Assembly: GCF_019100565.1 (NCBI RefSeq)
Contig: NZ_JAHRID010000010.1
Location: forward strand, 1 to 64,000
DNA length: 64,000 nucleotides
Direction of reading: 5' to 3'
Source: Arsukibacterium indicum
Lineage (GTDB): Bacteria; Pseudomonadota; Gammaproteobacteria; Enterobacterales; Alteromonadaceae
Of this stretch, positions 25,513 through 34,533 are shown piece after piece; position 1 is the first letter of the stretch; each line of letters begins with the position of its first letter. The notes below the pieces were generated by a model. The model had not been told where the DNA came from, ran no database searches, and was given only the letters and a program-made list of their open reading frames with translations. The translations under genes were made by a program, and so were the position numbers.

Positions 25513-28317
25513 ATGTTAGCTGTAAAGCGCAAAACCGGATTTAATAAAAAGCCCATCGTAAACAGCCTGCTAGTGGCTCTTACTTTGCCAGTCGCCGCCT
25601 ATGTTCAGGCGGCTGCTGTCGTCGAAGGCGTTGTGCAAAAAGCCAACAGTGGCAATGTGTTATCTGGCGCCTTGGTCAAAGTTGCAGATAGCCAGCAGCA
25701 GGTTTTTACTGACGCCTCCGGTCGATTTGTGTTGCGCAATCTGAACCCGGGCACGGTAACACTCGAAATCAGTTACATCGGTTTACCCGCCCAGCGCCAG
25801 CAAATTGAGTTGTCCGAAAACAGCACCCAGGCCGTGGTTATTGAACTGGCAGATGTGGAACGTTTGGCCGTGGTTGGCCAGCGTCAGGCTCAAAACAAAG
25901 CACTTAATATGTATCGGGCTTCTGACGCAATTACCAATTACATTGCTGCCGATGACATGGGGCAATTTGTCGATCAAAACGTTGCTGAATCACTGCAACG
26001 CTTACCAGGTACTTCTATTAGCCGGGATCAAGGCGAAGGCCGTTTCGTCAGCATTCGCGGTATTGCTGCCGGTTTAAGTTCGGTAACGGTAAATGGCATG
26101 CGAATTGGTACGCCAGAAGGTAGCTCGCGGGCGGTACCGCTGGATGTTATTCCAACAGGTTCTATCGAAGGTATTTCAGTGACCAAGGCACCTACCCCAG
26201 ACATGCCGGGCGACGCAATAGGTGGCTCAGTAGACGTGAAATCGGCGTCAGCATTTGATCGCGAAGGCAGACAAATCCGTTACCGGGCAGAAGCGTCTTT
26301 TAACGAGCTTAGCGGGGAAACCAGCCCGAAGCTGAGCCTGAATGCGAGCGATACCTTTAGCCTTAATGGTGATAACAACAAAAACTTTGGTGTAGCTGTT
26401 GGCCTGAATTATCTCGACCGCAAACTGGAGTCTGACAACGTTGAAGCAGAATACGACATGGTCGACTTTCAGGATGGTGAAGTATTCAGCCTGATTGAAT
26501 TGCAACAACGCAAATACTATGTAAACCGCGAGCGAATTGGTGCCAACCTGAACCTGGAATATCGGCCCGACAGCAGCAATAAATATTTCGCCAATACCGT
26601 ATTCAGCCGCTTTAGTGATGCTGAAACTCGCCAGCGCAGCATTTTTGTATTTGAAGACGGCACCCTGAGCGATTTTGATGGTAATAATGCCTATGTTACT
26701 GAGATGGAACCTGATGCCTTTCGCCGCCGGATCCGTTTCCGCACAAAAGAACAGGACACCCTGGCGCTGAATCTGGGTGCAGAGCATAGCCGCAGCAGCT
26801 ACAACCTTGATTACTATGCTGGTGTTTCTGCTACCCGGGAACGGGTACTTGACGAAAACGAAGGTCGTTTTGAGTACACCGGTGACCCGCTGGATGCTAC
26901 CTATGTTATAGGCCAGGGCATCCCAGGCTTTGGTATTTTCAGTAATGGCGTGGCCAATACCAGCCATCTGGACAATGCTAATTATGAACTGGATCGGGCA
27001 GTATTAGAGCCAAAAGTTATCGATGACGATGAATATAACCTGGGCGCAAATTTTGAACTGCCGTATGCTTTTGGTAACAATAATCTGACCCTGAAAACTG
27101 GCATCGACCTGCGTTGGAAGCAAAAGGACACCAATATTGATATTATAGAACTGCGCCGTACTCCGGATGCGATGCTGGATCAATTCACCATTGGTGCACC
27201 TTCATATGGTTTAGGTAATCTGGGCCAGGGTATAAGTTCGGCCGGTTACATTAACTTCTTTAATCAAAACCGCGCAGACTTTACCGCCCGGCCACAAGAT
27301 ATTGCGGAAAATACCCAGCTATCGCTTGTTGAAGATTTTGTCGCCGATGAAGATGTGCAGGCCGGCTATCTGATGGCTACCTACGATGGCGAACGCAGCC
27401 GCTTAATTGCCGGGGTAAGGGTAGAACGAACAGATTACTCCGCCAGCGGCAACCAGCTGACCTTTGATGAGGACGGTGAATTAACTGTCAGCCAACGTAG
27501 CGTCAGCAACAACTACACCAATGTGTTGCCGGGCCTGCATTACAGCTACGAGCTGGCAGATGATTTGATGTTACGGGCCGCCTGGACCAATACGATCGCC
27601 CGGCCAAGTTTCAATGATATTTCACCTCGTGCTGAAATCAATTTAGAAGACAATGAAGTTGAGCTGGGCAACCCGGATCTGGACCCATATGAAGCAACCA
27701 ACTACGATTTACTGCTGGATTGGTACTACAACGAAGGCAGTTTGCTATCAGCCGGGATTTTCTATAAAGATATCGACAACTTTATTGTTGAGCTAACCAG
27801 CAATGACGTTCCCGAATTTGCTGGCTTCGACGTTACCCGGCCAGTGAACGCCCTTAGCGCCATTGTCAGCGGTTTAGAGTTCGCCTGGCAGCATAGCTTT
27901 GTTCAGCCGCAACTTACCGGAATATTAGTAGGCGCCAACTTCACGTTGCTGGATACAGACTTAGCAGTTCTGGAACGGCCAGGTGAAAGTTTCAGCTTGC
28001 CGGAATCGGCCGAACAAGCCGGTAACTTTTACCTGGGTTACGAAGATAAAAAATTCAGTACCCGCTTAAGTGTGTCGTATAGAGATAAATTCCTAAGCGA
28101 AGTTGGCGATGATGTAAACTATGACATCTATGTGGCGGCGCATACTCAGGTAGATGTCACGGCATCTTACAAACTGAGCAAGCAGGTAGAACTGGTGGCG
28201 GAGTTGATAAATCTGACTGATGAGCCGCTGGAACTTTATCAGGGTAACGCCGCCTACACTTACCAGTTTGAAGAATACGGCATGACCTTCGCGCTTGGCA
28301 TTAAAGGCCGTTTCTAA
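25513..28317 (+). CDS. TonB-dependent outer-membrane receptor
   Basis: 934 aa. A signal peptide (about 1-34) leads into a carboxypeptidase-regulatory-like beta domain (about 36-115). A plug domain follows (about 130-255; VSIRGIAAGLSSVTVNGMRIG begins the typical loop, cited here in part as VSIRGIAAG). The rest is a 22-strand-type barrel ending in Phe (LGIKGRF). The TNTIARPSFNDISPR and NPDLDPYEATNYD motifs place it in the TIGR01782-like group, often linked to carbohydrate or complex organic ligands. Ligand is unknown. AAGGAA lies 6 nt before the ATG. Pho-box-like sites upstream point to a phosphorus compound. Confidence 0.93.
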   Translation: MLAVKRKTGFNKKPIVNSLLVALTLPVAAYVQAAAVVEGVVQKANSGNVLSGALVKVADSQQQVFTDASGRFVLRNLNPGTVTLEISYIGLPAQRQQIELSENSTQAVVIELADVERLAVVGQRQAQNKALNMYRASDAITNYIAADDMGQFVDQNVAESLQRLPGTSISRDQGEGRFVSIRGIAAGLSSVTVNGMRIGTPEGSSRAVPLDVIPTGSIEGISVTKAPTPDMPGDAIGGSVDVKSASAFDREGRQIRYRAEASFNELSGETSPKLSLNASDTFSLNGDNNKNFGVAVGLNYLDRKLESDNVEAEYDMVDFQDGEVFSLIELQQRKYYVNRERIGANLNLEYRPDSSNKYFANTVFSRFSDAETRQRSIFVFEDGTLSDFDGNNAYVTEMEPDAFRRRIRFRTKEQDTLALNLGAEHSRSSYNLDYYAGVSATRERVLDENEGRFEYTGDPLDATYVIGQGIPGFGIFSNGVANTSHLDNANYELDRAVLEPKVIDDDEYNLGANFELPYAFGNNNLTLKTGIDLRWKQKDTNIDIIELRRTPDAMLDQFTIGAPSYGLGNLGQGISSAGYINFFNQNRADFTARPQDIAENTQLSLVEDFVADEDVQAGYLMATYDGERSRLIAGVRVERTDYSASGNQLTFDEDGELTVSQRSVSNNYTNVLPGLHYSYELADDLMLRAAWTNTIARPSFNDISPRAEINLEDNEVELGNPDLDPYEATNYDLLLDWYYNEGSLLSAGIFYKDIDNFIVELTSNDVPEFAGFDVTRPVNALSAIVSGLEFAWQHSFVQPQLTGILVGANFTLLDTDLAVLERPGESFSLPESAEQAGNFYLGYEDKKFSTRLSVSYRDKFLSEVGDDVNYDIYVAAHTQVDVTASYKLSKQVELVAELINLTDEPLELYQGNAAYTYQFEEYGMTFALGIKGRF

Positions 28318-28332
28318 GCGCTAACCTCACTT

Positions 28333-28368
28333 AAAAGCGAGCCACGTATTGTAGGTGGCTCGCTTTTC
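28333..28368 (+). terminator. Terminator of the TonB receptor gene
   Basis: A perfect 13-bp stem, 28333-28345 with 28355-28367, containing GCGAGCCAC, with a 9-nt loop and TTTT inside the 3' arm end. Confidence 0.75.
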
Positions 28369-28428
28369 TCGTTAAGCCATTTTATACTGCCGCTTCCTTA
28401 GCAAAACGGAGTGTTGTAATCAACCTGT

Positions 28429-29451
28429 ATGAGCCTGTTAATTGCGTTTGCAGTTTTATCTATTGCGGTATCTTTTATTTGCTCCATTCTGGAAGCAGCA
28501 TTGCTCTCCGTTACCCCCAGTTACATTGCCCAGCAGAAGCAGAACAACCCGAAACTTTATGAAAAACTTAAAGTATTAAAAGACAAGATTGATCAGCCTC
28601 TTGCGGCTATTCTCACCCTGAATACAGTTGCACATACGGTAGGTGCTACCGGCGTTGGTGCTCAGGTTACATTGGTATTTGGTGATGGTTATCTCGGTAT
28701 TGCCTCAGCAGTCATGACATTGCTTATTTTAGTGCTTTCAGAGATTATCCCAAAAACAATTGGTGCTCGTTACTGGCCTGCATTGGCACCAATACTGCCG
28801 GTTACATTAAAAATAATGATCACTTTGCTGCGGCCTTTTATCTGGCTGTCAGACCAACTAATGAAATTATTCGGTGGCGTAAGCCATGAGCCTGACCTGC
28901 GCCAGGAAATAAAAGCGCTGACAGTACTCGGCCGGGAAATGAATAAGCTGGATGAAGATGAGCAGCGGGTTATTGCCAATATTCTCGACCTGCATGATTT
29001 TAAAGTACGCGATATTATGACCCCACGTACCGTCTGTGAAAGTGCCAGCCCGGACGAAACACTGGCCGAATTTACTGAGCGGGTCAAAGTGGGACAATTT
29101 TCACGCTACCCGGTACTGGACAATGACGAGTCACCACTGGGCATCGTGTTTCGCTATGATTTACTTAATATTACTGATCAGCAAGTGGTGGCAGACATCA
29201 TGAAGCCGGTAAAAGTGATCTCGGATAAAATGAATGCTGAACATTTAATGACTCAGCTAATGCACGAGCGCCAGCATATGTGCCTGGTGTACGACGAATA
29301 TGGCAGCTGGCTTGGGCTGGTCACCATGGAAGACGTGATTGAAACCATTATCGGCCAACCGATAATGGATGAAACCGATGATATTCCCAATATGCGCCGC
29401 TTTGCCAAAAGGCGTTGGGAACACCGCCTGAAAAACCTGTCGGATGATTAA
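28429..29451 (+). CDS. CNNM/CBS-domain membrane protein (CorB/YfjD type)
   Basis: 340 aa. A CNNM (DUF21) transmembrane domain (about 1-175, four hydrophobic helices, with SEIIPKTIGARYW) is followed by a CBS pair (about 190-315; VRDIMTPRT and VTMEDVIETIIG). The C-terminal CorC-HlyC domain common to longer members is absent; the protein stops soon after the CBS pair. Family members take part in Mg2+/Co2+ transport. It is in the inner membrane with CBS in the cytoplasm, where adenosine nucleotides may bind. Monocistronic, after a strong terminator. Confidence 0.9.
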   Translation: MSLLIAFAVLSIAVSFICSILEAALLSVTPSYIAQQKQNNPKLYEKLKVLKDKIDQPLAAILTLNTVAHTVGATGVGAQVTLVFGDGYLGIASAVMTLLILVLSEIIPKTIGARYWPALAPILPVTLKIMITLLRPFIWLSDQLMKLFGGVSHEPDLRQEIKALTVLGREMNKLDEDEQRVIANILDLHDFKVRDIMTPRTVCESASPDETLAEFTERVKVGQFSRYPVLDNDESPLGIVFRYDLLNITDQQVVADIMKPVKVISDKMNAEHLMTQLMHERQHMCLVYDEYGSWLGLVTMEDVIETIIGQPIMDETDDIPNMRRFAKRRWEHRLKNLSDD

Positions 29452-29458
29452 GTAAACG

Positions 29459-30604
29459 CTATTGCCGCGCCGGTAGCTTTAAAAAATAAGCTGGCTGGCG
29501 TGGATTATTCAACAACACAAAACCGTCCAGAGCTTTAACATAAGCAAACCGGCCAAAGGTACCGTGCCGAACCTGCGGCCCGGGATCACCATCAATTGCT
29601 ATGCCCTGCCAGCTTAAACTGGCTAAATCAAATTTATACAACTTGCCGTCACCCGGCCACGCATAAAAATGGCCATCCTTGTTGTTGTAGGTTAAACCCG
29701 GAGCCGGGAACTGATTAATAAACTCAGCATCACCTTTTAACGGCAAGATCATTCTTTTATAACCTGAAGTAGCGGTTAAGTCATATAAAATCTGTTTCTT
29801 CTGACCAATGATCAGCATTTTCCGGTTAGCCGGGTCTATTGCTGCATTAACCCCCAGTCCCAGGCCGCCTTTATCATTCAGCTTTTTGTAAATGCCACCA
29901 TCAGGCTGAAATTTATAACTGTATAATGCCGACCTATCGTGTAAAAACACTAAACCGGTTTTACTGTCATAAGCGGCAACGACACCAAAGGCCCCACGCG
30001 GCATATCGCCACTGGGGGTATCTTTATACCAGCGCCCGGTAACGGGATTAAATAACCAGGTGTTAGGATCAGGTGCACCAGAATGCCGGCCAGCCAGGGC
30101 ACCGGAAAACGCCCACAGCAAACCTTTACTACTGATAAAAGCCATACCATCATATGTATGCCGTGAATTAGGCTGGCTGCCGTCGAACGGGGCCAGTTCG
30201 GTCAGCCTTGGGGTTGTATCCGGATCTGCCGGCTGTGCCGGCTCTGTCAGCCGGCGCAGCTCGCCTCTTATTGCATCTAGCTGATAAACTTCATTGCCAT
30301 AATAATCGTTATGGCCACCGCCCCACAGATATAGCCGGCCGGTATTTTCATCCAGATCAGCGCCGCCCCAGGCAAACACCACATTGTGGCAATAATCAGC
30401 AAATGAATAATCATATAAACCATTAGCAGGACAGTGCTCTGTCAGCACGGTGCCGTTTATTGGTTGCCAGCCAGCAGTATAGCGTTGCGTTTTGTCTGGG
30501 TTAGCACGGGTTAAATCGTTAGCTTCGGGCTGGGACAGGATCAGCGACACGCCTAGTAAGACTACGCCAGCACTGGCCGTAGCAATCAGGGCCAGTAATT
30601 TCAT
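29459..30604 (-). CDS. Exported kelch-type beta-propeller protein
   Basis: 381 aa from the ATG at 30604, which has GGAGG 6 nt upstream; the open frame runs on to 30694 without a better start. The N-terminus is a signal peptide or anchor (LLALIATASAGVVLLGVSLI). Kelch-like strands follow, such as NTGRLYLWGGGHNDYYGNEVYQLD (in part: LYLWGGGHNDYYGN), with repeated GG-aromatic turns. The fold is like galactose oxidase propellers, but the copper residues are not evident and no enzyme domain is attached. Function unknown, periplasmic. It lies downstream of the flotillin operon, with a hairpin between. Confidence 0.75.
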   Translation of the reverse strand: MKLLALIATASAGVVLLGVSLILSQPEANDLTRANPDKTQRYTAGWQPINGTVLTEHCPANGLYDYSFADYCHNVVFAWGGADLDENTGRLYLWGGGHNDYYGNEVYQLDAIRGELRRLTEPAQPADPDTTPRLTELAPFDGSQPNSRHTYDGMAFISSKGLLWAFSGALAGRHSGAPDPNTWLFNPVTGRWYKDTPSGDMPRGAFGVVAAYDSKTGLVFLHDRSALYSYKFQPDGGIYKKLNDKGGLGLGVNAAIDPANRKMLIIGQKKQILYDLTATSGYKRMILPLKGDAEFINQFPAPGLTYNNKDGHFYAWPGDGKLYKFDLASLSWQGIAIDGDPGPQVRHGTFGRFAYVKALDGFVLLNNPRQPAYFLKLPARQ

Positions 30605-30683
30605 TCGTGCCTCCTGTGCGGTTTTGCCGGTAAATTGTTGGTAGTTACCATAGCACAGCAGAATAACTAAAACCTGAACAGAA

Positions 30684-30705
30684 ACAGGCCGCAATTGCGG
30701 CCTGT
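30684..30705. terminator. Perfect palindrome downstream of the flotillin gene
   Basis: A 22-bp perfect palindrome, ACAGGCCGCAA with its inverse, at 30684-30705. Followed on the minus strand by TTTC, it is probably the terminator of the four-gene stress operon. Confidence 0.6.
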
Positions 30706-30726
30706 ATTTCTCCGATTAAAACTGAC

Positions 30727-32472
30727 TTATTGCTTTAACGGCGCTTGCAACGCCTCGGTCATGCCATTGATGTCCCCGGCTTTTAAGCCAATCTCTGACA
30801 GCAATGAATCAAGAATTGGCGCCTGAGCCCGGTAACGCAGGGCACTGTTTACCACCTGATCGGCCAGTGAACCGTTGCCTGCCTCGCCGCTACCTGTTTC
30901 TCCGTTATTGCCACCTCCCTGGTTACCCATACCGTTAACCTGCAAAATCTTAATGTCGCTGATTTGCTCCATCGGTTTAACACTCTGGGCAATAATTTCA
31001 GGTAATTGCTCAATCAGCGCCAACCGGATCTGCATGGCAATCTGGTCAACCGACAACATATTAGCTGCGGCATTGATGGCTTTCTTACCTTCAGCATCGA
31101 CTTCATAGCTACGCGCTTTAGCATCGGCTAACAGCAGTTCAGCATCGGCCTGGCCTTTGGCGGTCAACCGTTCTTTATCTGCCTCACCCTGAGCCGCAAC
31201 CCGCATGGCTTCTGCCTGATCTTCTGCTGCCTTTTTCTCAGCTTCAGCCGCTACCACCAGTTGTATGGCTTCTTTTTCTGCCAGCTGGCGCGCCATAATC
31301 AAATCAACCTGTTTTGCCCGCTCTGCCTGCTCGGTCTGGCGCACGGTGATAACCCCTTCTTCCTGCCTAACGGCCAGCGCCCGCGCTTTATCGGCTTCTG
31401 CTTTCGCTTCTGATTCAGCCCGTGATTTCTCAGCAACCGCTATGGATTTGTCTTGTGAGGCCAGCTCTACTGCTTTTTGTCGTTCAATCTCAGCCTGTTC
31501 GACTGCCCGTTGCTTGGCAATATCCATTTCCCGCACGGCCCGGTCTTTCTGAATATTTTCGTTGTCGATATCCCGCTCTGACATAATGCGTTTTAAATCA
31601 ATTTCACGCTGTGAGGCAATCTGCGCCTCCTCGGCTTCCCGTTTTTTCTCGGCCTGTTCCCGGGCAATTTCTGCCATTTGTGAGGCACGGCGAATAGAAA
31701 CCTCCCGCTCCTGCTCAAGGCGAGCATATTCCTCTTCCCGGGAAATATTCAGCTTGGCCCGTTCCGCTTCCAGGTTTTTAGTTTTAATCGCTAAGTCTGT
31801 TTCCTGCTCGATATCGTTACGAATTTTACGCCGCGACTCAATGGCCTGGGTTAACTTGGTTAAACCTTCGGCATCAAACGCATTTTGCGGGTTAAAGTGC
31901 TCGAAAGCCGTCTGATCCAGCCCGGTTAGTGATACTGACTCCAACTCCAGACCGTTTTTCAGTAAGTCTTCTGATACCACATGCTGCACTTTCTGGACAA
32001 AATCGACCCGCTTCTCATGCAATTCTTCCATTGCCATTTCAGCGGCAACAGAACGCAACGCATCAACAAATTTACCCTCAACCAGCTCTTTAAGCTCAGC
32101 CGGGTTCATCGTTTTTAAACCCAGGGTCTGGGCGGCGTTTGCTATAGCGTCAACCGTTGGTTTAACCCGGACATAAAATTCAGCCGTGACATCTGCGCGC
32201 ATCCGATCCCGGGTAATCAAAGCCTGCTCATTGGCGCGGCGTACTTCCAGACGCAGAGTGTTCATATTTACCGGAATAATTTCATGTAGTACCGGCAGCA
32301 CAATAGCACCGCCGTTCATAATCACTTTTTCACCGCGAAAACCGGTACGTACAAAGGAAATTTCTTTGGTCGCTCTTTTATATAAGCGCGCCAGAATCAT
32401 TCCCAGCACCAGCAACCCAACCAGTGCTACCCCGGCGATAATTAAAATATCTACCAAATTCATTGCCAACAT
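30727..32472 (-). CDS. yqiK: Flotillin-like SPFH protein YqiK
   Basis: 581 aa. One N-terminal TM helix (about 8-28) is followed by an SPFH/PHB domain (about 45-220; FRGEKVIMNGGAIVLPVLHE). A very long EA-rich coiled coil comes next (about 225-470), then a flotillin C-terminal segment with a glycine-rich patch (GNQGGGNNGETGSGEAG). It matches E. coli YqiK in order and length. Such proteins form membrane scaffolds. It is the last gene of the operon, 35 bp after yqiJ, its usual NfeD-like partner. A start at 32463 (second Met) is possible. Confidence 0.93.
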   Translation of the reverse strand: MLAMNLVDILIIAGVALVGLLVLGMILARLYKRATKEISFVRTGFRGEKVIMNGGAIVLPVLHEIIPVNMNTLRLEVRRANEQALITRDRMRADVTAEFYVRVKPTVDAIANAAQTLGLKTMNPAELKELVEGKFVDALRSVAAEMAMEELHEKRVDFVQKVQHVVSEDLLKNGLELESVSLTGLDQTAFEHFNPQNAFDAEGLTKLTQAIESRRKIRNDIEQETDLAIKTKNLEAERAKLNISREEEYARLEQEREVSIRRASQMAEIAREQAEKKREAEEAQIASQREIDLKRIMSERDIDNENIQKDRAVREMDIAKQRAVEQAEIERQKAVELASQDKSIAVAEKSRAESEAKAEADKARALAVRQEEGVITVRQTEQAERAKQVDLIMARQLAEKEAIQLVVAAEAEKKAAEDQAEAMRVAAQGEADKERLTAKGQADAELLLADAKARSYEVDAEGKKAINAAANMLSVDQIAMQIRLALIEQLPEIIAQSVKPMEQISDIKILQVNGMGNQGGGNNGETGSGEAGNGSLADQVVNSALRYRAQAPILDSLLSEIGLKAGDINGMTEALQAPLKQ

Positions 32473-32507
32473 TTACTGCTCCTTTTGAAAAATGTCTTTC
32501 CGTTTAA

Positions 32508-33191
32508 TTAAGACCGGTTCGGGTCCTGATCTGACAAATGAGGATTAGCATTCCTGATCCCCTTATAAACTGCGCCCTGGCGGGACAACAATAATACTTC
32601 TGTACCCTGTACAAACTCGTCGCCTTCAGTATCTGGTTCAAGTTGCAGGTAATGGCTGTAGCCATGCTGATCTTTTACCCGGGCTTCGGCCGGATAGTTA
32701 AGTCGGGCCGTACCAAGGGTAATTACCGCTATCCGTCCCAGTAGGCTATCCTCTGTAACGGCAGTGGTTTCATCTTTCGGCATTATGGCCTGCAGCACTC
32801 CACCACCAAGCCGTACCACCGGTAAACTTAATAAAAACACCACGGGCACTGCCAGCCAGCCCGGCGCCAGGCTGCCAGTCACAGAATGAAGCAGGCCCTG
32901 CAACAATAAGCCGGCAAGGCCAAAGCTAAGTAAGAAAATCACCAGTAACATCAGGATCGGTACTTCGCCAATTCGTAACCAGCCGAGAAAACGACTAAGC
33001 GCGGAATCAGCTTCTATCGCACCAACTTCGGTATGCGGGCTTAATTCAGACTCAGGCAGCAGGCTCTCGAGGGCTGAAGACATACCAGCACCAAACAAAG
33101 CTGCCACCCCTTCCAGTACTGCAATCATTAACATCAGCACCAGGGCAATGCTAAATACCAGGTTTTCACTGGCCAGTGCCAGACTCAACAT
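32508..33191 (-). CDS. yqiJ: YqiJ/NfeD-like membrane protein with OB fold
   Basis: 227 aa. The N-terminal helix (about 10-35), then two more TM helices (about 75-100 and 110-135), precede a C-terminal soluble domain (about 150-220; LLGRIAVITLGTARLNYPAEARV) of the OB/NfeD type. It pairs with flotillin-like YqiK in E. coli and many other bacteria. The start ATG overlaps the pspA stop (TGATG), so it is translationally coupled. The role is to anchor or organise the flotillin scaffold. Confidence 0.85.
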   Translation of the reverse strand: MLSLALASENLVFSIALVLMLMIAVLEGVAALFGAGMSSALESLLPESELSPHTEVGAIEADSALSRFLGWLRIGEVPILMLLVIFLLSFGLAGLLLQGLLHSVTGSLAPGWLAVPVVFLLSLPVVRLGGGVLQAIMPKDETTAVTEDSLLGRIAVITLGTARLNYPAEARVKDQHGYSHYLQLEPDTEGDEFVQGTEVLLLSRQGAVYKGIRNANPHLSDQDPNRS

Positions 33192-33859
33192 CAGCTTTTA
33201 CCGGCCTTCAGGGCTGCTAATCTTTCAGCTACCCGGTTTTTTCGGGCCAGCTCTTCCAGCTCTGCTAATTTGCCGGCATTCCCCAGGCCAGTATCCCGCC
33301 CGGCGATGCCAGACGCCTTCTCGAGCACCCGGCCAAAAGCATCACTTGCCCGCTCTGCTTTGTCGGTTGCATTGTCAGCGTGTTTGCCGCTACTGACTGT
33401 GGCAGTGTTTCTCGCCGCTTGCGATTGGACAAAGGCAGTTAACTCAGCTTTCATTTCGCGCTTTTTCGCCTGCAAGGCCTGAATAAAACCTTCCAGTTCT
33501 TTTTCGCGGTTCGCGCAATCACTGATTGATGCCTCCAGCACCGGAATTCGCGCTTCAATATCCATTTGCTGAGCGATACCGGCTTCGGCTAAATCATCCC
33601 GGCCATTGGCCACCGCCACCTCCAGCTGACCAGCCAGCAGTTCATAACGACTGTTCTCTTCCATTAATTTTTTACTGGCCAGGTGTTTTTGGGCCACCTG
33701 TTGTCCCAATTCGGCACGGGTATCGGCAATTGCGGCATCCAGCTCGCGAATGGCCTGTTCCATTACAGCCTCAGGCGCGCTACTTTCTACCGCGTCGACT
33801 AATGCATTAACACTGCCGCTAACTAACCGGGCCACCCGGCGGGTAATACTCTCGCTCAT
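33191..33859 (-). CDS. PspA/IM30-family protein
   Basis: 222 aa from the ATG at 33859, chosen for AAGGAG 7 nt upstream; a GTG one codon before is also in frame. It is nearly all helical, with the PspA/IM30 segment at about 5-150 (EQAIRELDAAIADTRAELGQQVAQ in part as AIRELDAAIADTR). The C-terminal part is alanine-rich and less alike. PspA proteins coat damaged inner membrane and keep proton leakage down. Overlaps of one base with both neighbours give tight coupling. There is no pspF gene or clear sigma-54 site nearby, so its regulation differs from the E. coli psp operon. Confidence 0.85.
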   Translation of the reverse strand: MSESITRRVARLVSGSVNALVDAVESSAPEAVMEQAIRELDAAIADTRAELGQQVAQKHLASKKLMEENSRYELLAGQLEVAVANGRDDLAEAGIAQQMDIEARIPVLEASISDCANREKELEGFIQALQAKKREMKAELTAFVQSQAARNTATVSSGKHADNATDKAERASDAFGRVLEKASGIAGRDTGLGNAGKLAELEELARKNRVAERLAALKAGKS

Positions 33860-34365
33860 CACTGCTCTCCTTGTATTGCCATTCTGTGTTCACTGATCAA
33901 TGTTGCCAGCGCAAATAAACCCTGCTGCAACTCATGCTCATCGTTATCGCCCTGGGTTAACGCCAGTGGCAGTAGTAACTCATTTAGCCGGTAAACTTTC
34001 TGCAAAACACTTTGCTCTGTCTGTTGCAGCTCCCGCACATTCATCTGCGGACATCGGGCAGCCATCGTTTGTAACGTTGCCAGTAAATCCGGCAACGCAT
34101 CCAATACCCGCAATACTGGTTCTGCCTGCTGATTAAGCTGCTGTTGGCGAATAAGGAGCTGCCGCTTCATTTGCCCCAGCCACTCCTGCATTTGCGCCAG
34201 ATTGTGACCATAGTCAGGATAACTGGCATGTTTGCGGCGGGTTTCTGCCAGCAACGCCCGCAACTTGTCAGACGGCGTATGAGCTCCATCGTATTCCAGT
34301 GTGCTGATAAACTCGGCATCTTCAATACTTATCCGGGCACTAAAAGGCACCGTTTTGCTGCTCAT
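33859..34365 (-). CDS. Unrecognised first gene of the PspA-flotillin operon
   Basis: 168 aa from the ATG at 34365 with GGGAG 6 nt upstream. The N-terminal 60 or so residues (VPFSARISIEDAEFISTLEYDGA, then TPSDKLRALLAETRRKHASYPDYG) read like a ribbon-helix-helix or short regulator. The remainder is helical with leucine and glutamine repeats (about 75-165). No membrane segment. I do not recognise the family. As the leader gene coupled to pspA it may control or sense for the operon; this is a guess from position and the N-terminal look. Confidence 0.7.
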   Translation of the reverse strand: MSSKTVPFSARISIEDAEFISTLEYDGAHTPSDKLRALLAETRRKHASYPDYGHNLAQMQEWLGQMKRQLLIRQQQLNQQAEPVLRVLDALPDLLATLQTMAARCPQMNVRELQQTEQSVLQKVYRLNELLLPLALTQGDNDEHELQQGLFALATLISEHRMAIQGEQ

Positions 34366-34487
34366 TCTGCACTCCCTGTTATTGGCTGCTTTGTGTTCAA
34401 TTTGCACCCAGTGTATTCAAATGAATTCAAAAGTAAATATTTAAATTGAGAATATTGATAAATAATTAACTAATTTGCTTTATAAAC

Positions 34488-34513
34488 AAAAAAGCCAACC
34501 CGAAGGTTGGCTT
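34488..34513 (-). terminator. Intrinsic terminator of pckA
   Basis: On the minus strand AAGCCAACC pairs with GGTTGGCTT around a TTCG tetraloop (34492-34513), with a T run after it (34488-34493 on the plus strand is A-rich). Confidence 0.82.
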
Positions 34514-34533
34514 CTATTAACAAAACTGGCTGC

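Noticed and set aside
26248..26967. 239-aa open frame antisense to the TonB receptor
   Set aside because: It lies wholly inside the receptor plug and barrel coding region and has no recognisable domain or start signal.
31265..31915. Ser/Ala/Arg-rich open frames antisense to the flotillin coiled coil
   Set aside because: They are mirror products of the EA-rich repeat codons and are not supported by any motif.
34366..34450. Sigma-54 promoter before the PspA operon
   Set aside because: I looked for a GG-N10-GC element, as in the psp operon. The closest string (TGGGTGCAAATTG on the minus strand) lacks the -12 GC, so the site is not supported.
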